A stretch of DNA of 54,670 nt, from NCBI GenBank assembly GCA_964643965.1, contig CAZXVH010000020.1, forward strand, positions 1-54,670, given 5' to 3'. A model generated the notes under the pieces. It saw nothing but the letters and a program-made list of their open reading frames with translations, made no database searches and had not been told where the DNA came from. This document shows, in pieces, positions 32,571 to 41,813 of the stretch. Origin of the DNA: GCA-2746795 sp964643965 (GTDB taxonomy: Bacteria > Chloroflexota > Anaerolineae > Promineifilales > Promineifilaceae). Every line of letters starts with the position of its first letter. Position 1 is the stretch's first letter. A program made the position numbers and the translations under genes.

Positions 32571-34581
32571 ACAAACCCGTCTTGAACTGGCGCTGATAAC
32601 CGCAATCACCCTCTTTGCCTTTGGCCTGCGCTTATGGCAGTTAGACAGTGTGCCTCCTGGCTGGCGCGACGACGAGTTGATCAACTCCCTGGTCATTTCA
32701 CAGCACGTTTTGGACGGCGAATGGGCCGTCTACTACCCGGATGCCTCCGGCCACGAAGCGCTCTACCATGCCCTCAACGCCATTTTTCTGGCCCTGTTTG
32801 GGGCGACGGTGTGGGGCATCCGCTACCTCTCGGTGCTGTTGGGCACATTGACGGTGGCGCTGACGTATCGGTTCGGTAAAAAGTTGTTTGGGGCCACGGT
32901 GGGGCTGGCAGCAGCGGCCGGCATCGCCGCCAGTTTTTGGGCGCTGATGTATGCTCGCATCGGCCTGCGCCATGTTCTCATGCCGCCGCTGACTTTGGCC
33001 GCCTTTTACTTTTTCTGGCAGGGATTTGCAGCGAATACTCGAAGAGTAGAGATTAAAAAACGGCGGCCTACTGGCCACTCACCACTCTTCAATTTCTCCC
33101 TCTCCGCCCTGTTCATGGGTCTTGGATTTTACACCTATTTTGCCAGCCGGGGTGTGCCGCTGATTGTGGCCGCCTTTTTGGTTTATGCGGCGTTGGTCGC
33201 CTGGCCGCTGGTCAAAAACAAATGGCGTGGGTTGGCCTGGCTCTTTGGCCTGGCGTTGCTGCTGGCCTTGCCACTGCTGCTCACCTTGCAGGCGCAGCCG
33301 CAGTCAGAGGCGCGGGTGGGCGAGCTGGCTGTGCCGCTCATCGCCGCCCGCGCCGGTGATTTTAGCCCCTTACTCAGCCATGTTTCGTTGACGTTGGGCA
33401 TGTTTTGGGGCAGCGGCGACGGCGAGTGGCTCTACAATATCCCCGACCGGCCGGTACTGACCTCCATTGGCGCTCTTTTCTTTTGGCTGGGGGTGGGCAT
33501 AACGGCCGTTCTCACCCTCATCCCGCTTTACCATACCTTGCAAAAATGGCTGCGTTCTAAACCCACCCGCCGGCCAAAATATCATGAATTGGCCGGAGCT
33601 TTCCTGCTGCTCTGGTGGCTGGCCGGCATCTCGCCAGCCTTCATCAGCATACCACCCGCCAGTTTGGGACACACCATTTTGGCCCAACCAGCGGTCTACC
33701 TGCTGGCGGCGCTGCCCCTCTGGTGGCTGGCACAACGGAATTGGGGAGGGGCTGAGAGGCGAAAAACGGCCGTTATCCTGGCTCTGGCGCTGCTTCTGCT
33801 GGGCAGCATCGCCGTGCGGGATTGGCCTGCTTATTTCCAGGCGTGGCCGCAGCGGGGCATGGTGCGCTTCTTGTATCGCGCCAATCTGCGCGAATTGGCG
33901 GATTATGTCAATGAGAATACGGCGTTGACTGATTTTGGCGTCAGCAGTTTGCTGGCTGGTCCCTGGGATCAACTGGCTTTTGCCAGCCATGTAGACAACG
34001 AGGCGGTACGGCCGCGCTGGTTTAACGCCGAACGCGCCATCCTGCTGGAGCCAGCCCTCAGTTTCAGCGGCTACCCGGAAACGGCCGCTGCCTATGCCTC
34101 CCTGCTCCAACCCGTACCAGAAAGCATCCGTGTAGGCCAATACACACTTAATCAAACTGGCTACACGCAGTCTGATGAGGAGCCGGTTTGTTTTGAAAAT
34201 GGCCTCTGCCTGGAAACGGCCGTTTTCCACCCGCAACAACACACCCTCGACCTCACCTGGCGCGTCAGCCGGGCGCTGGATTTGCCGCCATTTGAATTGA
34301 TCAGCAATCCGCCGCCGCCGGGCGTGTACGCCGGGCCGCGCCTGCATGTATTTGCCCAACTGCTGGATGGCGGGGACAATTTCCTGGCGGGCGACGATGG
34401 CTTATGGGTGGATGCCTATGCCTTGCAGCCCGGCGATCTGTTCCGCCAACAGCACCGTTTTGCCCTACCCGAGGATGCAGAAGTGGGAACGGCCGTTTTT
34501 GGCCTCTATGATCCCATGACTGGCAGCCGTATTTTGACGGAAACGGGTGAAGATCATGTGAGAATGGACGGTGAACAGTAA
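32563..34581 (+). CDS. GT39-type membrane glycosyltransferase
   Basis: A 672-residue paralogue. Here the first loop reads VPPGWRDDELINSLV, so the usual HDE is DDE, though the acidic residues are kept. About 11 membrane segments are followed by the shared beta domain (LDLTWRVSRALDLPPF, ALQPGDLFRQQHRFALPEDAEVGTAVFGLYDPMTG, in parts). It overlaps the previous gene by 8 bases. The C-terminal residues MDGEQ are encoded by the heptamer repeat at 34564-34605, so the original stop has probably been replaced. Four exact palindromes. Confidence 0.83.
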   Translation: MNKQTRLELALITAITLFAFGLRLWQLDSVPPGWRDDELINSLVISQHVLDGEWAVYYPDASGHEALYHALNAIFLALFGATVWGIRYLSVLLGTLTVALTYRFGKKLFGATVGLAAAAGIAASFWALMYARIGLRHVLMPPLTLAAFYFFWQGFAANTRRVEIKKRRPTGHSPLFNFSLSALFMGLGFYTYFASRGVPLIVAAFLVYAALVAWPLVKNKWRGLAWLFGLALLLALPLLLTLQAQPQSEARVGELAVPLIAARAGDFSPLLSHVSLTLGMFWGSGDGEWLYNIPDRPVLTSIGALFFWLGVGITAVLTLIPLYHTLQKWLRSKPTRRPKYHELAGAFLLLWWLAGISPAFISIPPASLGHTILAQPAVYLLAALPLWWLAQRNWGGAERRKTAVILALALLLLGSIAVRDWPAYFQAWPQRGMVRFLYRANLRELADYVNENTALTDFGVSSLLAGPWDQLAFASHVDNEAVRPRWFNAERAILLEPALSFSGYPETAAAYASLLQPVPESIRVGQYTLNQTGYTQSDEEPVCFENGLCLETAVFHPQQHTLDLTWRVSRALDLPPFELISNPPPPGVYAGPRLHVFAQLLDGGDNFLAGDDGLWVDAYALQPGDLFRQQHRFALPEDAEVGTAVFGLYDPMTGSRILTETGEDHVRMDGEQ

Positions 34582-34605
34582 ACAGTGGACAGTGGACAGT
34601 GGACA
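34564..34605. repeat. Heptamer (GTGRACR) array at a gene junction
   Basis: Six units of the heptamer (TGGACG, GTGAACA, GTAAACA, three GTGGACA). It supplies the end of the upstream GT39 gene and ends 28 bases before the start of the next. Confidence 0.85.
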
Positions 34606-34633
34606 TCATGCTTTACGCATTCAAAAAACGGTT

Positions 34634-36904
34634 ATGCACACAAATGAGTTAGACAGAGCCATTACCCAAAGCAAATGGGGCATCGCCATCGTCCTGACGC
34701 TGTTTCTGTTTTTGGCGGTGGCGGCCAGCGTCATCAATCCGCTGCATGAGGCTACGGACGAACTGCGCCACTACCGCTTTGTGCGCCAGATTGCCCAGGA
34801 AGGCTCACTGCCCGTGCAGGGCGAGATGGCGTGCAGCGCTCAAGGCCACCATCCGCCGCTTTTTTACGGGTTGGCGGCGTTGGCCACTTTTTGGATCGAT
34901 ACCGGGCAAGGAGTTTGCGTGGATCTGTCTGGAAATCCCTTTTGGGCTTACCGCTATTGGGAAGTGGGGCACGACAACAAAACACAATATTTGCACACGG
35001 CCGCCGAACAGTTCCCCTGGGCGGCTGGCGCTCTGGCGGCGCACCTGGCCCGTTTTGTCAACGTGATCCTGGGGGCGGCGACGGTCTATCTGACCTGGTT
35101 GATAGGGCGGGCGATCTGGCGGGAACGGCCGTTTCTCGCCCTGGGTTCCGCCGCCTTCATCGCCTTTAACCCCATGTTTGTCTATCTGAGTGGGGCCATC
35201 AACAACGACATCATCGCCGCGTTGAGCGGGGCGGCCATCACCCTGGCCTGTGTCCGCCTGGTGACAGCTGAAAATGGCCTGAGCCGCCGTTGGGGCGTCG
35301 CCTTTGGCCTGCTCTACAGTCTGGCGCTGATGAGCAAATTTAACCTGGCGGCCATCGCCCTGCTGGTGGCGGTGGCCATGACCTGGGTGGCCTGGCGCAA
35401 AAAACAGTGGCGGCTCTGGCTGGAAATGGCGCTGATCATCGGCGGCATTGGGCTGCTGTTAACGGGTTGGTGGTTTGCCCGAAATCAACTGCTCTACGGC
35501 GAGCCGACCGGCGTACAGCGGCTGACGGAACTGTGGGGCGTGCGCAATCCGGCGGAGAGTTGGGGGCTGGCGCTGTATGAACTGCCTTATGTCTGGACCA
35601 GTTTATGGGGGCGTTTTGGTTACGGCCAAATCCCCTTGCCCGATGGCGTGTATGCGGGTCTGCGCTGGCTGGCGCTGCTGGCCGGCTTGGGCTATCTGAT
35701 TCCGGTGATGCGACGACAAACGGCCGTTTTGAAAACGGCCGCTGCACCCCTCCTGTTGTTAGCTTTGAATGTACTTCTCTTTTTTGCCGTTGTCTTCAAC
35801 TATTTGCTGATCAGCCCGGCGGGGCCGATGGGCCGTTTTTTCTTTCCAGCGCTGCCGGCGCTGGCGGTGCTGCTCTTTTTTGGCTTACGCCACTATTTTT
35901 GGTGGGCGGATGCCCGGCTGCAACAAACGGATGTCTGGACGGCGATTGTGGCGAATGTGGGCATGGCAAGTTTGACTGTAGTCGCTATTTTTGGCTTTTT
36001 GCGTGCGGCCTATGCCCCGCCTGCCACCTTTGCCGCCAACGCCAGCCTGCCCCATGCCAGCGCCATGTCGTTCGGCGAGTTGGTGACGCTGCGCGGCTAT
36101 GCGGTGGAATCCATGGCCGGGGGACCCGTTTATCCTGGAGACCCGATTGACCTGACGCTGTATTGGGAAGTCACCGGCCAGCCGCCCGGCGACTACCTCT
36201 TTTTCGTCCACCTCATTGATGAAACGGGTATGATTGTGGGCCAGCGAGACACGCATCCCGGCCTGGGCAATTTCCCCAGCAGCCAATGGCAGGTGGGCGA
36301 CCGCTTTGTGGAGCATATCCGCCTGTATGTGCCAGAAACGGCTTACACGCCGGCAACCACCCAGTTAAGCATTGGCTTTTACGCGCCAGAAGGGTACCGT
36401 CTGGGCGTCACGGATGAAGCTGGCGCTTTTTTGGGGGACGCCCTGGTTTTAGAAACAGTGAACCTGGCATTACGCAATGCTGATCTGCCCAATGAACTCA
36501 ACATCAATTTCAATAACAAAATGAACCTGGCCGGCTATACCTACAATAAACGGATCTTTAAGCCGGGTGATGTCTTTGAACTGCGCCTGTTTTGGCAGCC
36601 GCTCACCAACACCTTGACCGAGTACCAGGTTTCTGTTCGCTTCCGCGATGAAGCGGGTAATGAGGCGGCGATTGGCGACGGCCGTTTCCCCACTGAGGCC
36701 ACTGATTTTGAAACCTGGTCGCCGGGGATGCTCATTGAGAGCCGCCATTTGATCGCCCTAAGCCCTTCCTTTGCGCCGGGCGTTTACACCATCGAGGTGC
36801 AGTTGTTTGAGCCGGGCGCATCTGAACCAGAAGCTATCCGGGCGGAAGATGGACATGTGGTGCATAATCGCTTATCATTGTCCGATATACGTATTGAAAA
36901 ATGA
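34634..36904 (+). CDS. GT39/DUF2142-like membrane glycosyltransferase with two C-terminal beta domains
   Basis: About 756 residues from the ATG at 34634; an earlier in-frame start inside the heptamer array is unlikely. The first loop is INPLHEATDELRHYRFVRQI, with acidic residues in the place of the HDE motif. About 12 membrane segments follow. Two copies of the extracellular beta domain end the protein: GDPIDLTLYWEVTGQPPGDYLFFVHLIDE region and GDVFELRLFWQPLTNTLTEYQVSVRFRDEAG region (each quoted only in part by the family). Probably transfers a sugar to a surface acceptor. Two exact palindromes (35124 and 35719). Confidence 0.8.
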   Translation: MHTNELDRAITQSKWGIAIVLTLFLFLAVAASVINPLHEATDELRHYRFVRQIAQEGSLPVQGEMACSAQGHHPPLFYGLAALATFWIDTGQGVCVDLSGNPFWAYRYWEVGHDNKTQYLHTAAEQFPWAAGALAAHLARFVNVILGAATVYLTWLIGRAIWRERPFLALGSAAFIAFNPMFVYLSGAINNDIIAALSGAAITLACVRLVTAENGLSRRWGVAFGLLYSLALMSKFNLAAIALLVAVAMTWVAWRKKQWRLWLEMALIIGGIGLLLTGWWFARNQLLYGEPTGVQRLTELWGVRNPAESWGLALYELPYVWTSLWGRFGYGQIPLPDGVYAGLRWLALLAGLGYLIPVMRRQTAVLKTAAAPLLLLALNVLLFFAVVFNYLLISPAGPMGRFFFPALPALAVLLFFGLRHYFWWADARLQQTDVWTAIVANVGMASLTVVAIFGFLRAAYAPPATFAANASLPHASAMSFGELVTLRGYAVESMAGGPVYPGDPIDLTLYWEVTGQPPGDYLFFVHLIDETGMIVGQRDTHPGLGNFPSSQWQVGDRFVEHIRLYVPETAYTPATTQLSIGFYAPEGYRLGVTDEAGAFLGDALVLETVNLALRNADLPNELNINFNNKMNLAGYTYNKRIFKPGDVFELRLFWQPLTNTLTEYQVSVRFRDEAGNEAAIGDGRFPTEATDFETWSPGMLIESRHLIALSPSFAPGVYTIEVQLFEPGASEPEAIRAEDGHVVHNRLSLSDIRIEK

Positions 36905-37021
36905 GAGAGCAGCGAGTGGAGATTCGCCTAATCGCCACTATCATTAAGGTTTTTTGACCGACTGAATCTCTGGTAAATCATTATTTTAGTTCAAAACAAA
37001 GAAGGTTGGCCCGCCCGCACC

Positions 37022-40000
37022 GTGAATCAACAACCAGAGCATCGCCTTAGAATTTACGCAGTTTGGGGAGTTCTTATTTTTTGCGCCTTGTTGTATCTGG
37101 CTTTGCCGCTGGTGGCGCTGCAATGGGCTGATTTACCTTTCCCCGGCTTTGTGCACGATCCCAACCTGGTGGTGTCTGATGTGGGCAATAACAGCCAGTG
37201 GCCGGCCAAGTTGATGACGCCGCCAGTTATTTACCCAGACCGGGTAACGGCCGTTAACGGCATCCCCCTCTCCTCCACCCACCAATTCAACGCTCAACTC
37301 AGCGTTTATGAAATCGGCGATGAAGTAGATTTGGTTCTGACGCAGCCACAAAATTCCGTCATTCAAGCCAATCCTTCTGTCACCCCAGAGCGCGTCGCCA
37401 CACTGTCTCTCATGGCTTTCAAAGGCACAGACTTGTGGAACTTTTTCTGGCTGTATTATTTCTGTGGCCTCATCTATTTATTGATCGGCGCCATCACGTT
37501 CTACATGCGGCCGCGTACCACTTCGGCGCAAATCCTGGCGCTGCTGGCAGCCGTCGGCGCTGTCAGCCTGGGCGCTATTTTTGACCTGAATACCAGCCAA
37601 TTTTTCATCCGCATCTGGCTGGTGGGGGTGGCTTTTGTGGGCAGCGTCAACCTGCTGCTGGCCGTTCATTTCCCTTATAAAAACAAGCTGTTTGTGAAAC
37701 GGCCGTGGTTGAACTGGTTTCTCTTTGTCCCCAGCCTGGCCGCCTTGATCTGGGCGCAGGCATGGCTCTATCTACCAACTGATCCCTGGGCTTACGCTGT
37801 TTCCTGGCGGGCGCTCTTTTTCCTGGACGGATTGGGCATTGTCATCGCCCTCATCTTGCTCATTTACCGCAGCTTCACCTCCCCTTCTCCCCTGGGTAAA
37901 CAGCAAGCCCGCCTCATTCTCAGCGGCGCTATTTTGGCGTTTACGCCGCTGATCATCTTTCTGGGGAATGCTTCTTTAGGTATTACCAATCCAACCTGGT
38001 TCCCCCAATCTTTGTGGCTGCCGCCGGTGATCATTTATCCTCTAATCATTAGTTACACCATTGTGCGTTACCGGCTGATGGAAACAGATGTGGTCGTGCG
38101 ACGCGGCGTCACGTATCTCATCATCCTGGGGGCGATGGTCGGCGTTTTGGTATTGATCTCTACCGGCTTGTCGGCGGCGTTTGGCGACATCATCATCATG
38201 AACAATCCATTTGTTTTGGCGCTGGTGGTGATTTTTGTGGCGGTTATATTTGATCCGCTGCGTCGCTGGCTGCAACGGGGGCTGGATCAATATGTGTTCC
38301 AACAGCGAGTGACATTGGAGCAACTGCGCAGCGACTACAACCGGGAATTGACGACGGCCGTTAACGCCGATCAGGTGGCACATATTTTGCTCAACTACGT
38401 GCAAGCCGGTATCTCCGGTTCCCAGCCCCAGCTTTATCTGCCAGACAGCCAGATGGGTGGTTATTACAACTACCTGGAGAACAGTGGTTCTATCCTGGTA
38501 GAAACTGATTCGCCGCTGGTAGCCTACATGCAGCAAACCCCAGAAGTGCTGGATTTAGCGGTGCAAAGGGCGTGGCCGGCCGCGCTGCGTCAATTTCCTG
38601 AAGACATTTTAGCCCAAAACGCCGCCGCCATCGCCCCCATGAACAACGGGCAGGAATTGCTGGGCTGGATCACGCTGCCGAACAAACGAAACGACCAACC
38701 GTACAATCAATCTGAACTCAACTACCTGGGCAGCCTGGCTGACCAATCGCTCATTGGCCTGGAGCGGGCCAATCTGATGCGCCGCTTAGAGTCGCGGGTG
38801 GCAGAACTTGATTTACTCAGCCAATTTTCGCAAGCGCTCAACTATACCATTGACCGGGATATCTTATTGGAACTGGTTTTCACCAATTACCAGCGTTTGC
38901 TGAACGTGGAGAATTTTTTCATTGCCTTGCAAGAGCCGGCCACGCAGCGCCGTTTCATCGCCTTTTACATCGAACAGGGTGAACGGGTTAACAGCCGAGA
39001 GGGGCTGGATCAGCCAATTAACCGGGAAGCGGTTAACCAGGTATGGGATACCGGACAGCTGCAGGAAGAAATGGAGAAGAACGGCCGTTTATGGTGGTAT
39101 GCGCCGCTCAATGCCGGGGCTGAGACCCTGGGCGTCATTTTCGCTTATTTTGAAGACGCCAGCCATATTCCCGCCCGTCACCGCCAACTTTTCAATATGT
39201 TTGCCGACAGAACGGCCGTAGCCCTGGATCGGCTGCAAACCCGACAGCAGTTGGCTGCCCGCGCCCAACAACTGGAACTTATCAATCAAGTAACCACCCA
39301 GTTGGCCGCCACCCTGGAGCTAGAACCACTGCTCAACCTCATCCTGGATAAGGCCATCGAAATCTTAAACACGGAAGCCGGCACCTTCATGCTCACCATC
39401 GAAGACACCGGTGAACTTGAATTCCGAGTGGTACGCGGTCCGGCCAGGGACGAGTTAATAGGCAAACGGCTGCCCATTGGCACCGGTCTGGCCGGCACGG
39501 CCGCCCAAACCGGCCGTCCCCTGGTGCAAAACAAAGTGCAAGAAGACGCCCGCTGGTATGGCGACATGGATCCCAAAGAAGAGTTCGTCAGCCAGGCGAT
39601 CCTCACCGTGCCGCTGGTGCGCAAAAACACCGTGTTGGGGGTGCTGCAAGTTATCAACAAAAGCAACGGCGCTCCCTTTAATAATGAAGATGAATCTTTG
39701 CTCTCCGCTTTTGCCGGGCAGGCGGTCATCGCCCTGGAAAATGCCCGTTTATTGGAACAAACCGACCAGGAATTACAGCAGCGCGTCAACGAGCTATTCA
39801 TGTTGCAGCAGCTTGACCGCGACCTCACCACCACCCTGGAATTAGAAAGCGTATTAAACCTCACCCTGGATTGGGCGCTGCGCCTCAATGATGGCTCCGC
39901 CAGTTCCATTTTGCTCATTAATGAGAACCAGAAACCTTACTTAAAAGCGCGGCGCACCTATAACAACGATTATGTGGTGGAAGAAGCCCAGAGCAATGCC

Positions 40001-41017
40001 CTGGCGCAAGGCGTTCTGGCCCAGGTCTTGCAAAATCAACAGCCACACGTCACCGGCAATGTCTTTTCAGAGCCAGACTATATCGTTGAATCGTACAACA
40101 CCCTCTCTCAAATCACCTTACCCATCATCCACCAACAAAAGATGATCGGCCTGCTCACCATCGAAAGTGACAAGATGGAAGCATTTGATGAGGAAGCCCT
40201 GGAAACGGCCGTTCGTATGAGCAATCATGCGGCCGTCGCCATCTCGAACGCCATCCTCTATAAACAAGTGCGTGAAGCCAACCAGGCCAAATCAGAATTC
40301 GTGTCAATGGTTTCCCACGAACTGAAAACACCCATGACCTCCATGCGCGGCTATACCGATCTGCTGCTCTCCGGCATGACCGGCGAACTTTCTCCACAGC
40401 AAAAAGGCTTCCTGGAAACCATCGCCGCCAACATTCGGCGCATGAGCCAACAAATCCAAGACCTCACCGACATCTCTCGCATTGAAACCGATCAACTACA
40501 CATCGAAAAAGCGCCCACCATTTTCACCAGCATCCTCAGTGAAACCCTGCAAACCATTCGCGGCCCGTATGATGAAAAAAATATCGAACTGCATCTGGAC
40601 TTGCCCATCGACCTCCCCCTGATCTTGGCGGATAAAGAGCGGTTGGTGCAAGTGCTAACTAACTTATTAAGCAACGCCTATAAATATTCGCCAGAAAACA
40701 GTGATGTCTACGTCACTATCTTCACAGACGAGATGGTTTTAGAGCGAGATAAGCCGGCCGAACCGGTGGTGGTATGCGCCGTTAAAGATACCGGCTACGG
40801 CATTTCAGAGGAAGACCAGGCCCGCTTATTCACCAAATTTTTCCGCTCAGATAACCCCAATATCCGTAAAGCGACCGGCACCGGCCTGGGGCTTTCCATC
40901 ACCAAAGGTATTGTGGAACTGCACCGCGGCAAGTTGTGGGTAGAAAGCGAATTAAACGCCGGCGCCACCTTCTCCTTTGCCATCCCGCAAGCGCCTGAGG
41001 GGTATCCAGTCCAGTAG
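37022..41017 (+). CDS. Multi-GAF membrane sensor histidine kinase with extracytoplasmic PDZ-like domain
   Basis: A 1331-residue protein starting at GTG. One membrane helix (about 10-30) precedes a PDZ-like extracellular segment (about 60-115: RVTAVNGIPLSSTHQFNAQL), then about eight membrane helices (about 140-400). The cytoplasmic part has a GAF-like domain, two or three clearer GAF domains (SRVAELDLLSQFSQALN, ARAQQLELINQVTTQLAATLELEPLL, NELFMLQQLDRDLTTTLELESVL, as starting helices), HisKA with His1099 in VSMVSHELKTPM, and HATPase_c with NLLSNAYKYSP, DTGYGI and GTGLGLSITKGIVELHRG. No response regulator gene is adjacent, so it is an orphan kinase here. Three exact palindromes (37246, 39080, 40204). 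Confidence 0.9.
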   Translation: MNQQPEHRLRIYAVWGVLIFCALLYLALPLVALQWADLPFPGFVHDPNLVVSDVGNNSQWPAKLMTPPVIYPDRVTAVNGIPLSSTHQFNAQLSVYEIGDEVDLVLTQPQNSVIQANPSVTPERVATLSLMAFKGTDLWNFFWLYYFCGLIYLLIGAITFYMRPRTTSAQILALLAAVGAVSLGAIFDLNTSQFFIRIWLVGVAFVGSVNLLLAVHFPYKNKLFVKRPWLNWFLFVPSLAALIWAQAWLYLPTDPWAYAVSWRALFFLDGLGIVIALILLIYRSFTSPSPLGKQQARLILSGAILAFTPLIIFLGNASLGITNPTWFPQSLWLPPVIIYPLIISYTIVRYRLMETDVVVRRGVTYLIILGAMVGVLVLISTGLSAAFGDIIIMNNPFVLALVVIFVAVIFDPLRRWLQRGLDQYVFQQRVTLEQLRSDYNRELTTAVNADQVAHILLNYVQAGISGSQPQLYLPDSQMGGYYNYLENSGSILVETDSPLVAYMQQTPEVLDLAVQRAWPAALRQFPEDILAQNAAAIAPMNNGQELLGWITLPNKRNDQPYNQSELNYLGSLADQSLIGLERANLMRRLESRVAELDLLSQFSQALNYTIDRDILLELVFTNYQRLLNVENFFIALQEPATQRRFIAFYIEQGERVNSREGLDQPINREAVNQVWDTGQLQEEMEKNGRLWWYAPLNAGAETLGVIFAYFEDASHIPARHRQLFNMFADRTAVALDRLQTRQQLAARAQQLELINQVTTQLAATLELEPLLNLILDKAIEILNTEAGTFMLTIEDTGELEFRVVRGPARDELIGKRLPIGTGLAGTAAQTGRPLVQNKVQEDARWYGDMDPKEEFVSQAILTVPLVRKNTVLGVLQVINKSNGAPFNNEDESLLSAFAGQAVIALENARLLEQTDQELQQRVNELFMLQQLDRDLTTTLELESVLNLTLDWALRLNDGSASSILLINENQKPYLKARRTYNNDYVVEEAQSNALAQGVLAQVLQNQQPHVTGNVFSEPDYIVESYNTLSQITLPIIHQQKMIGLLTIESDKMEAFDEEALETAVRMSNHAAVAISNAILYKQVREANQAKSEFVSMVSHELKTPMTSMRGYTDLLLSGMTGELSPQQKGFLETIAANIRRMSQQIQDLTDISRIETDQLHIEKAPTIFTSILSETLQTIRGPYDEKNIELHLDLPIDLPLILADKERLVQVLTNLLSNAYKYSPENSDVYVTIFTDEMVLERDKPAEPVVVCAVKDTGYGISEEDQARLFTKFFRSDNPNIRKATGTGLGLSITKGIVELHRGKLWVESELNAGATFSFAIPQAPEGYPVQ

Positions 41018-41122
41018 TTATCCTCGCTGTGGCCGGTTTCTGGCCGCGCCGCCTCTGAGTATAAAACAAACGCTATCTTTTAGTTCGTAGGGGATTCGTG
41101 GGGAAGAATTTCAGAAATACAA

Positions 41123-41150
41123 TTGACACAATCTTAAGGGACGGTATACT
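41123..41150 (+). promoter_or_regulatory. Sigma-70-type promoter
   Basis: TTGACA (41123-41128), a 16-bp spacer and TATACT (41145-41150) make a near-consensus housekeeping promoter. Transcription should start near 41157 and meet a terminator at 41209-41237. Confidence 0.75.
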
Positions 41151-41156
41151 TTTAGT

Positions 41157-41240
41157 ATGAAGCGAAACGTGAGCAAAATTTTAATCTCACTCCGGCACAA
41201 ACCTTTTTAACGCACGCCTTACCCGCGTGCGTTTTTTGTT
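41157..41240 (+). ncRNA. Candidate small RNA or attenuated leader of about 84 nt
   Basis: The stretch runs from the predicted start of the 41123-41150 promoter to an intrinsic terminator: AACGCACGC (41209-41217) pairs with GCGTGCGTT (41225-41233) and is followed by TTTTTT. No open frame of useful size is inside. Either a free-standing small RNA or a leader whose read-through expresses the SWIM gene 45 bases downstream. Confidence 0.5.
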
Positions 41241-41284
41241 TCTATTAAAGTAGTTTTTAACATATTGCAGAGGAGCGAAATATT

Positions 41285-41533
41285 ATGGACTACGGGATGA
41301 TCAGTAAAATTGAGAAAGCCAAAATATATTCTGAAGAACGAGAACGCATCACCTTTAAGTCACTCAAAGTAGAGTTGGCAGGTGATAACAATGCCCCCCA
41401 TATCGTCGAATATCACGAAGGCGTTTGGCTTTGTGACTGCGATTTCTTCGCTTCACGCCGCATTTGCAGCCATACCATGGCGCTGGAGCGGATTCTGCGA
41501 GATATGGTAGTCTTAGGCGAAGCTGTTGCCTGA
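41285..41533 (+). CDS. Small SWIM-type zinc-finger protein
   Basis: An 82-residue protein with AGAGGAG 8 bases before the ATG. The C-terminal half has the CxC...CxH pattern of SWIM zinc fingers: Cys50, Cys52, Cys61 and His63 in CDCDFFASRRICSH. The N-terminal half (KIYSEERERITFKSLKVEL) has a basic beta segment. It is only the finger plus a short lead, with no helicase or transposase partner, and may bind nucleic acid or protein. It lies behind the candidate leader RNA and before its own terminator at 41561-41598, forming a small stand-alone unit. Confidence 0.75.
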   Translation: MDYGMISKIEKAKIYSEERERITFKSLKVELAGDNNAPHIVEYHEGVWLCDCDFFASRRICSHTMALERILRDMVVLGEAVA

Positions 41534-41560
41534 TTTCCTGAACATCTGACCTGACGATTG

Positions 41561-41598
41561 AAACGTGCTCGGCTTGGAAGCTGGGCACGTTTTTTTTA
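41561..41598 (+). terminator. Terminator of the SWIM protein gene
   Basis: AAACGTGC (41561-41568) pairs with GCACGTTT (41585-41592), with a small inner stem in the loop, and T continues to 41597. About 28 bases beyond the stop. Confidence 0.8.
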
Positions 41599-41631
41599 TA
41601 ATTAGCAACCGTTAGACCTGACAAGAACCAT

Positions 41632-41670
41632 TTGTCGAAGCCCGGTTCCCTTTGACAGGCTCAGGGAACT
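41632..41670. repeat. TTTGACAGGCTCAGG-type dispersed repeat
   Basis: TTGTCGAAGCCC is followed by GTTCCC TTTGACAGGCTCA GGGAAC, where 6-bp inverted arms flank the core. It belongs to the TTCGACAAGCTCAG family seen at 17004, 17421, 46745 and 50290. TGGCCGGTTTCT, repeated at 41031 and 41688, brackets this region. Confidence 0.7.
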
Positions 41671-41813
41671 TACCTGGATACTGCTATGGCCGGTTTCTAA
41701 CCGCGCCACCTCTAATAAAAACAGATTATGACCGTTGCGAGTATGGTTACAAACCACTTACATACCAAGATACATAATAAACCTGTCAGGTCTCAATTAT
41801 GAGGAGAAAAAGT

